NCBI RefSeq assembly: GCF_021698855.1
Contig: NZ_WWFA01000001.1
Coordinates: 186,001-250,000 of the forward strand
DNA from: Lactobacillus sp. S2-2
Lineage (GTDB): Bacteria > Bacillota > Bacilli > Lactobacillales > Lactobacillaceae
Direction: 5' to 3'
Length of the DNA stretch: 64,000 nt
A program made the translations under genes and the position numbers. The notes beneath the pieces were generated by a model. The model saw only the letters and a list, made by a program, of their open reading frames with translations. It did no database searches and had not been told where the DNA came from. This document shows positions 60,620 through 64,000 of the stretch, in pieces; the first letter of the stretch is position 1; each line of letters begins with the position of its first letter.

Positions 60620-62197
60620 ATGAGCAATATTAAATTAGAAAATGAAGTCAATAATAGAAGAACCTTTGCTATTATTTCTCACCCTGATGCCGGTAAAACA
60701 ACAATAACAGAACAGCTTTTATTATTTGGGGGAGTTGTACGTGAAGCTGGAACTGTAAAAGCTAAGAAAAGTGGGAATTTTGCAAAATCTGATTGGATGG
60801 AAATTGAACAAAAAAGAGGTATTTCAGTAACAAGTTCAGTTATGCAATTTGATTTTGATGATAAAAGAATTAATATTTTGGATACACCTGGACATGAAGA
60901 TTTTTCTGAAGATACGTATCGTACGTTGATGGCTGTTGATTCTGCAGTTATGGTTATTGATGCTGCGAAAGGAATTGAGCCACAAACTAAAAAGTTATTT
61001 AAGATTTGTAAAATGCGTGGAATTCCAATTTTTACATTTATGAATAAATTAGATCGTGATAGTAAGCCACCAATGGAATTAGTTGCACAACTTGAAGATG
61101 TTTTAGGTATTGAAGGGTATCCGATGAATTGGCCAATTGGTTCTGGACGTATTCTAAAGGGTTTATATGATAGATATAATAAACGAGTTGAATTATTTAA
61201 ATCTAATAGTAAAGAACGTGAATTTTTACAATTAGATGAAAATGGCGATTTATCTGAAGATAATGAATTAAGTCAAAGTGATATTTATACGGATGCTAAA
61301 GATGAGATGGATTTAATGTTTGAAGCAGGAAACCAATTTGATATGGAAAAGGTTAGAACTGGTAATCAAACACCGGTATTCTTTGGTTCAGCCTTAGCTA
61401 ATTTTGGTGTAAAAACCTTTTTGGAAGCATATTTGGATTTAGCACCAAAACCAGGTGAACATAAAACTGAAGATGATAACTATATTGAACCAAATGATGA
61501 TGAATTTTCAGGATTTGTATTTAAAATACAAGCTAATATGAATCCCAATCATCGTGACCGTATTGCATTTGTCAGAGTTTGTTCAGGTGAATTTGAAAGA
61601 GGAATGGATGTTCAATTAGAAAGAACTCAGAAAAAAATTCGTCTTTCTAATGTTACTCAATTTATGGCTGATTCTAGAGAAAATGTTCAAACAGCTGTGG
61701 CTGGTGATATCATTGGTTTATATGATACTGGTAATTTCCAAATTGGAGATACTATTTATAAAGGTAAAAAGAAAATTAATTATCAAAAATTACCTCAGTT
61801 TACTCCGGAATTATTTATGAAAGTGTCTGCTAAAAATGTTATGAAACAAAAATCATTTCATAAAGGAATTGAACAATTAGTTCAAGAGGGTGCAATTCAA
61901 TTATATAAAACTTATAGTACAGGTGATTATATTATTGGTGCTGTTGGTCAACTTCAATTTGAAGTATTTCAATTTAGAATGCAAAATGAATATAATTCAG
62001 ATGTAGTTTTAGAACCAATGGGAAATAAAACAGCACGTTGGATTAATCCAGATCAATTAGATGAAAAAATGTCTTCATCTAGGAATATTTTAGTAAGAGA
62101 TCAAAATGATGATCCTTTATTCTTATTTGAAAATCAATTTGCTGAAAGATGGTTTGCAGATAAATATCCTGATGTTAAATTGACTTCTAAATTATAA
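60620..62197 (+). CDS. prfC: Peptide chain release factor 3
   Basis: RF3 is the GTPase that removes RF1 or RF2 from the ribosome after termination. The 525 residues have the P-loop SHPDAGKT (20-27), DTPGH (88-92), NKLD (in TFMNKLDRD) and the RF3-type switch [14 protein letters not shown]. The C-terminal EFG-like domains include [15 protein letters not shown]. The ATG at 60620 follows AAAGGAAA; an in-frame start at 60590 has no ribosome binding site. TATAAT at 60576-60581 may be its -10. Confidence 0.97.
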   Translation: MSNIKLENEVNNRRTFAIISHPDAGKTTITEQLLLFGGVVREAGTVKAKKSGNFAKSDWMEIEQKRGISVTSSVMQFDFDDKRINILDTPGHEDFSEDTYRTLMAVDSAVMVIDAAKGIEPQTKKLFKICKMRGIPIFTFMNKLDRDSKPPMELVAQLEDVLGIEGYPMNWPIGSGRILKGLYDRYNKRVELFKSNSKEREFLQLDENGDLSEDNELSQSDIYTDAKDEMDLMFEAGNQFDMEKVRTGNQTPVFFGSALANFGVKTFLEAYLDLAPKPGEHKTEDDNYIEPNDDEFSGFVFKIQANMNPNHRDRIAFVRVCSGEFERGMDVQLERTQKKIRLSNVTQFMADSRENVQTAVAGDIIGLYDTGNFQIGDTIYKGKKKINYQKLPQFTPELFMKVSAKNVMKQKSFHKGIEQLVQEGAIQLYKTYSTGDYIIGAVGQLQFEVFQFRMQNEYNSDVVLEPMGNKTARWINPDQLDEKMSSSRNILVRDQNDDPLFLFENQFAERWFADKYPDVKLTSKL

Positions 62198-62228
62198 AAA
62201 AAGACGACTTTTAGTCGTCTTTTTTTAT
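62196..62228. terminator. Bidirectional terminator of prfC and the MucBP-like gene
   Basis: AAAAAAGACGACT and AGTCGTCTTTTTT form a 13-pair stem with a three-base loop. It overlaps the end of the convergent MucBP-like gene. Confidence 0.93.
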
Positions 62229-63080
62229 AATATTAATATAGTTTTTAATAACGTATCCATTGTTAGGTATATGATACCAAATAAGATTATTTTCATCTTT
62301 TATAATTTCATCAATTGTAATTATTTCATTATGACAAAAATTGTTTATTTTTTTACCATAAGGTTTATCAAAAACTTGAATTGATTTATTTGGAATGAAA
62401 TTAACAATACCTTTTTTATGAATTTTCTGTGAATTTGAAATTTTATAAGAGTCATTAGGTAGATAAATATTTGAATTATTAGTAACAATAGTTAAATCTA
62501 TAGCTTTAATCCATTGATTACCACCAAGATTAAACCAAATATCTTTTTCAGTTTTAACTGTAATAAATGCTTTCCAGATGGAGTTTATTGGTAGCTTATC
62601 TTTTAATATTTTACCTTCAGGAATAATAGATGGGAAAACATTATTTTTAAGTTTAACAAAATAATTTATTTTTTGAACAATTTGCCAATTTTTAAGTCGA
62701 TAATAGTAATTAATTGTTTGTACCTTATTTGAAATAATTCCATTTTGATTACCGCTGGTGAGATAAATTTTATATTGATCAATTTGAGGAGGCTTTGAAG
62801 AATAATTAGATTCAATAACATCATATTTAAAATCAGGCTTTTTAATCATTTTATAATTATCATAATCAAAATAGTAAAAGATAACAGGTTGACCCATTTT
62901 TTTTAAATAAATTATATTTATTTTCTGTGGTTCTTTTGTAAATCTAAGCTTAAAATCGCTAATTTTAGATAAAATAAAATTTTCAAACTTAGGAAATACT
63001 AATTTTATTTTATCGCCAATTTTTCCATAAATGACATCAGGTTGTTTAATAATTTGTGCTTTTTCATCTATATAGTTCAA
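62211..63080 (-). CDS. MucBP-like repeat protein with C-terminal SH3-like part; start uncertain
   Basis: From the TTG at 63080 the frame encodes 289 residues. The N-terminal part resembles MucBP repeats of lactobacillar surface proteins (NYIDEKAQIIKQPDVIYGKI, then a second unit near INIIYLKKMGQPV). The last 70 residues (IQVFDKPYGKKINNF...LIWYHI) look like a bacterial SH3-type or related wall-binding module. The TTG has no ribosome binding site, and the frame stays open upstream for another 47 codons to 63221, where a TTGGAG lies (63229-63234). The likely true protein begins there with KITTLFKNIFKSKK and needs an AUU/AUC start or a correction of one base. No signal peptide or anchor is seen in either version. 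Confidence 0.65.
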   Translation of the reverse strand: MNYIDEKAQIIKQPDVIYGKIGDKIKLVFPKFENFILSKISDFKLRFTKEPQKINIIYLKKMGQPVIFYYFDYDNYKMIKKPDFKYDVIESNYSSKPPQIDQYKIYLTSGNQNGIISNKVQTINYYYRLKNWQIVQKINYFVKLKNNVFPSIIPEGKILKDKLPINSIWKAFITVKTEKDIWFNLGGNQWIKAIDLTIVTNNSNIYLPNDSYKISNSQKIHKKGIVNFIPNKSIQVFDKPYGKKINNFCHNEIITIDEIIKDENNLIWYHIPNNGYVIKNYINIIKKDD

Positions 63081-63234
63081 TACTATGTATGATTGTTTAC
63101 TAGATTGATTTTTTTTATAATTATTAGGATTTTTTGAAATTTGGGGAGTTTGATTTTTAATTTTTGTAGATTCTTTTTTACTCTTGAAAATATTTTTAAA
63201 TAAAGTAGTAATTTTAATGATTCATCATCTCCAA
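63081..63234 (-). other. Upstream in-frame extension and ribosome binding site of the MucBP-like gene
   Basis: On the minus strand TTGGAG (63229-63234) is followed by ATG-ATG-AAT-CAT-TAA (63214-63228), a five-codon frame, and, one frame over, by ATC-ATT-AAA-ATT that stays open into the MucBP-like gene. Removing a single T in CATTAAA would join the ATG to the long frame. So this is either a start-proximal frameshift, a non-standard start, or a sequencing error. Confidence 0.6.
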
Positions 63235-63272
63235 TACAATAATATAACTATTCTATCATTATTTGAAAAAAA

Positions 63273-63306
63273 ATAATAAAAAAAAGCTGGTAATCACCAG
63301 CTTTTA
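63273..63306 (-). terminator. Terminator of the Clp ATPase gene
   Basis: On the minus strand AAAGCTGGT and ACCAGCTTT pair around GATT and run into at least eight T. It lies at the stop of the Clp gene and isolates it from the MucBP-like gene. Confidence 0.92.
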
Positions 63307-64000
63307 TTTTATTTTGAGCTTATTATTATCGATATAAATTGACATTGTTTTTCTAGTTGGATTATCTAATAAGAAATCGGTGATTGGATCTTCAATATAA
63401 TCTTGAATTAATCTTCTCAGTGGACGTGCACCTAAACTCTTATCGAAATCAAGATTAGTGATATATTCAGCAATTGATTCATCAAAATTAATTTGGATAT
63501 TATTTTGATTCATTGTTTTCTTTGTTTGATCTAACATATTTTGAGTAATCTTAATTAATGATGAATTATCAAGTGAATTAAAATTAATAATTTGATCAAA
63601 ACGATTTAATAATTCAGGCTTAAAGTAATTAGATAAATTATTTACTTTGTTAATTTCATTTTTATTAAATCCAATATTAAAATTACTGTTATTGTCACTT
63701 CCTGCATTGCTGGTCATAATTATAATTGTTTCACTAAAATTGATTTTTGTCCCATTGGAATCAGTTACCAAACCATCATCTAAGATTTGTAAAAAGAGAT
63801 TAATAACATCAGGATGAGCTTTTTCAATCTCATCTAATAATATTAAACTGTAGGGATTTCGTTTAACTTTATCAGTTAATTGACCAGAATCAGAATATCC
63901 AACATACCCAGGAGGGGCACCGATTAATTTAGAGACAGAATTAGTTTCCATAAATTCCGACATATCAAATCTAATCATTGAATCTTCAGTGCCAAATAAT
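63304..64000 (-). CDS. Clp/Hsp100 ATPase, C-terminal part (runs off the window)
   Basis: The last 231 codons of a AAA+ unfoldase; the frame continues through the window edge (LFGTEDSMIRFDMSEFME). The second AAA+ domain shows GAPPGYVGY, Walker B LILLDEIEKAHPDV, the sensor region IIMTSNAG, and the C-terminal LGARPLRRLIQDYIEDPITDFLL with the sensor-2 arginine. This fits ClpE, ClpC or ClpL. The short tail after the domain suggests ClpE or ClpC rather than ClpB, but the N-terminal part that decides this is outside. A CtsR operator, if present, would also be outside. Confidence 0.93.
   Translation of the reverse strand, partial: LFGTEDSMIRFDMSEFMETNSVSKLIGAPPGYVGYSDSGQLTDKVKRNPYSLILLDEIEKAHPDVINLFLQILDDGLVTDSNGTKINFSETIIIMTSNAGSDNNSNFNIGFNKNEINKVNNLSNYFKPELLNRFDQIINFNSLDNSSLIKITQNMLDQTKKTMNQNNIQINFDESIAEYITNLDFDKSLGARPLRRLIQDYIEDPITDFLLDNPTRKTMSIYIDNNKLKIK

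Overview
The window is a chromosomal segment of an AT-rich, low-GC Gram-positive bacterium, almost certainly a lactic acid bacterium of the Lactobacillaceae. Support comes from the gene order rpoB-rpoC, str, S10-spc-alpha, ecfA1-ecfA2-ecfT-truA-rplM-rpsI; from the block pcrA-ligA-camS-gatCAB-dagK-rlmCD-like; from strong AGGAGG-type ribosome binding sites; and from an element matching the L17 downstream RNA of lactic acid bacteria and Listeria. A small-genome genus such as Fructilactobacillus or Apilactobacillus is possible, but this is inference. No rRNA, CRISPR array, transposase, integrase or phage gene was seen.

Layout. (1) 1-3792: the tail of rpoB and all of rpoC. (2) 3918-6624, minus strand: xpt-pbuX behind a guanine-type purine riboswitch, and a prepilin peptidase gene (comC). 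(3) 6672-28563: an almost continuous translation block on the plus strand. It holds rpsL-rpsG, fusA, the S10-spc-alpha cluster with secY, adk, infA, rpmJ and rpoA, the energising module of ECF vitamin transporters (ecfA1-ecfA2-ecfT), truA, and rplM-rpsI. Structured leaders precede rpsL, rpsJ and rplM, and an L17 downstream element follows rplQ. (4) 28644-31313: an ECF S-component, a DUF2187 protein, a membrane-anchored GH73-type glucosaminidase and a degenerate PurK-like protein. (5) 31425-42507: pcrA, ligA, camS, gatCAB, dagK and an RlmCD-like RNA methyltransferase. (6) 42556-46929, minus strand: two tandem paralogous amino-acid permeases and a gluconate kinase. (7) 47077-51428: a GH25-like protein with altered catalytic positions, a Gfo/Idh oxidoreductase, a DEAD-box helicase, tRNA-Arg(CCU), a GlcU-type sugar transporter and a 53-residue charged protein. 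(8) 51471-60526: mainly envelope genes (GtrB-like glycosyltransferase, mnaA, yihY-type gene, AI-2E family membrane protein, tagD, an unknown gene and a TagB/TagF-like polymerase) with a flavodoxin and recX among them. (9) 60620-64000: prfC, a secreted-type MucBP-like protein whose start is anomalous, and the 3' end of a Clp/Hsp100 ATPase that runs off the window.

How the genes fit together. Most of the window is growth machinery whose leaders probably give autogenous control. mnaA, tagD and the TagB/F-like gene point to wall teichoic acid synthesis. The ECF module supplies ATPase and transmembrane parts to S-components such as the one at 28644. comC implies at least part of a type IV pilus-like competence system elsewhere.

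I did not find a clearly new multi-gene system. The observations most worth checking are the orphan gene beside tagD/tagB, two CDSs that may use AUU/AUC starts or carry start-proximal frameshifts, two enzyme homologues that have lost catalytic motifs (PurK-like and GH25-like), and the structured leaders of rpsL and rpsJ. All coordinates were read by eye; start choices rest on ribosome binding site spacing and remembered family lengths.
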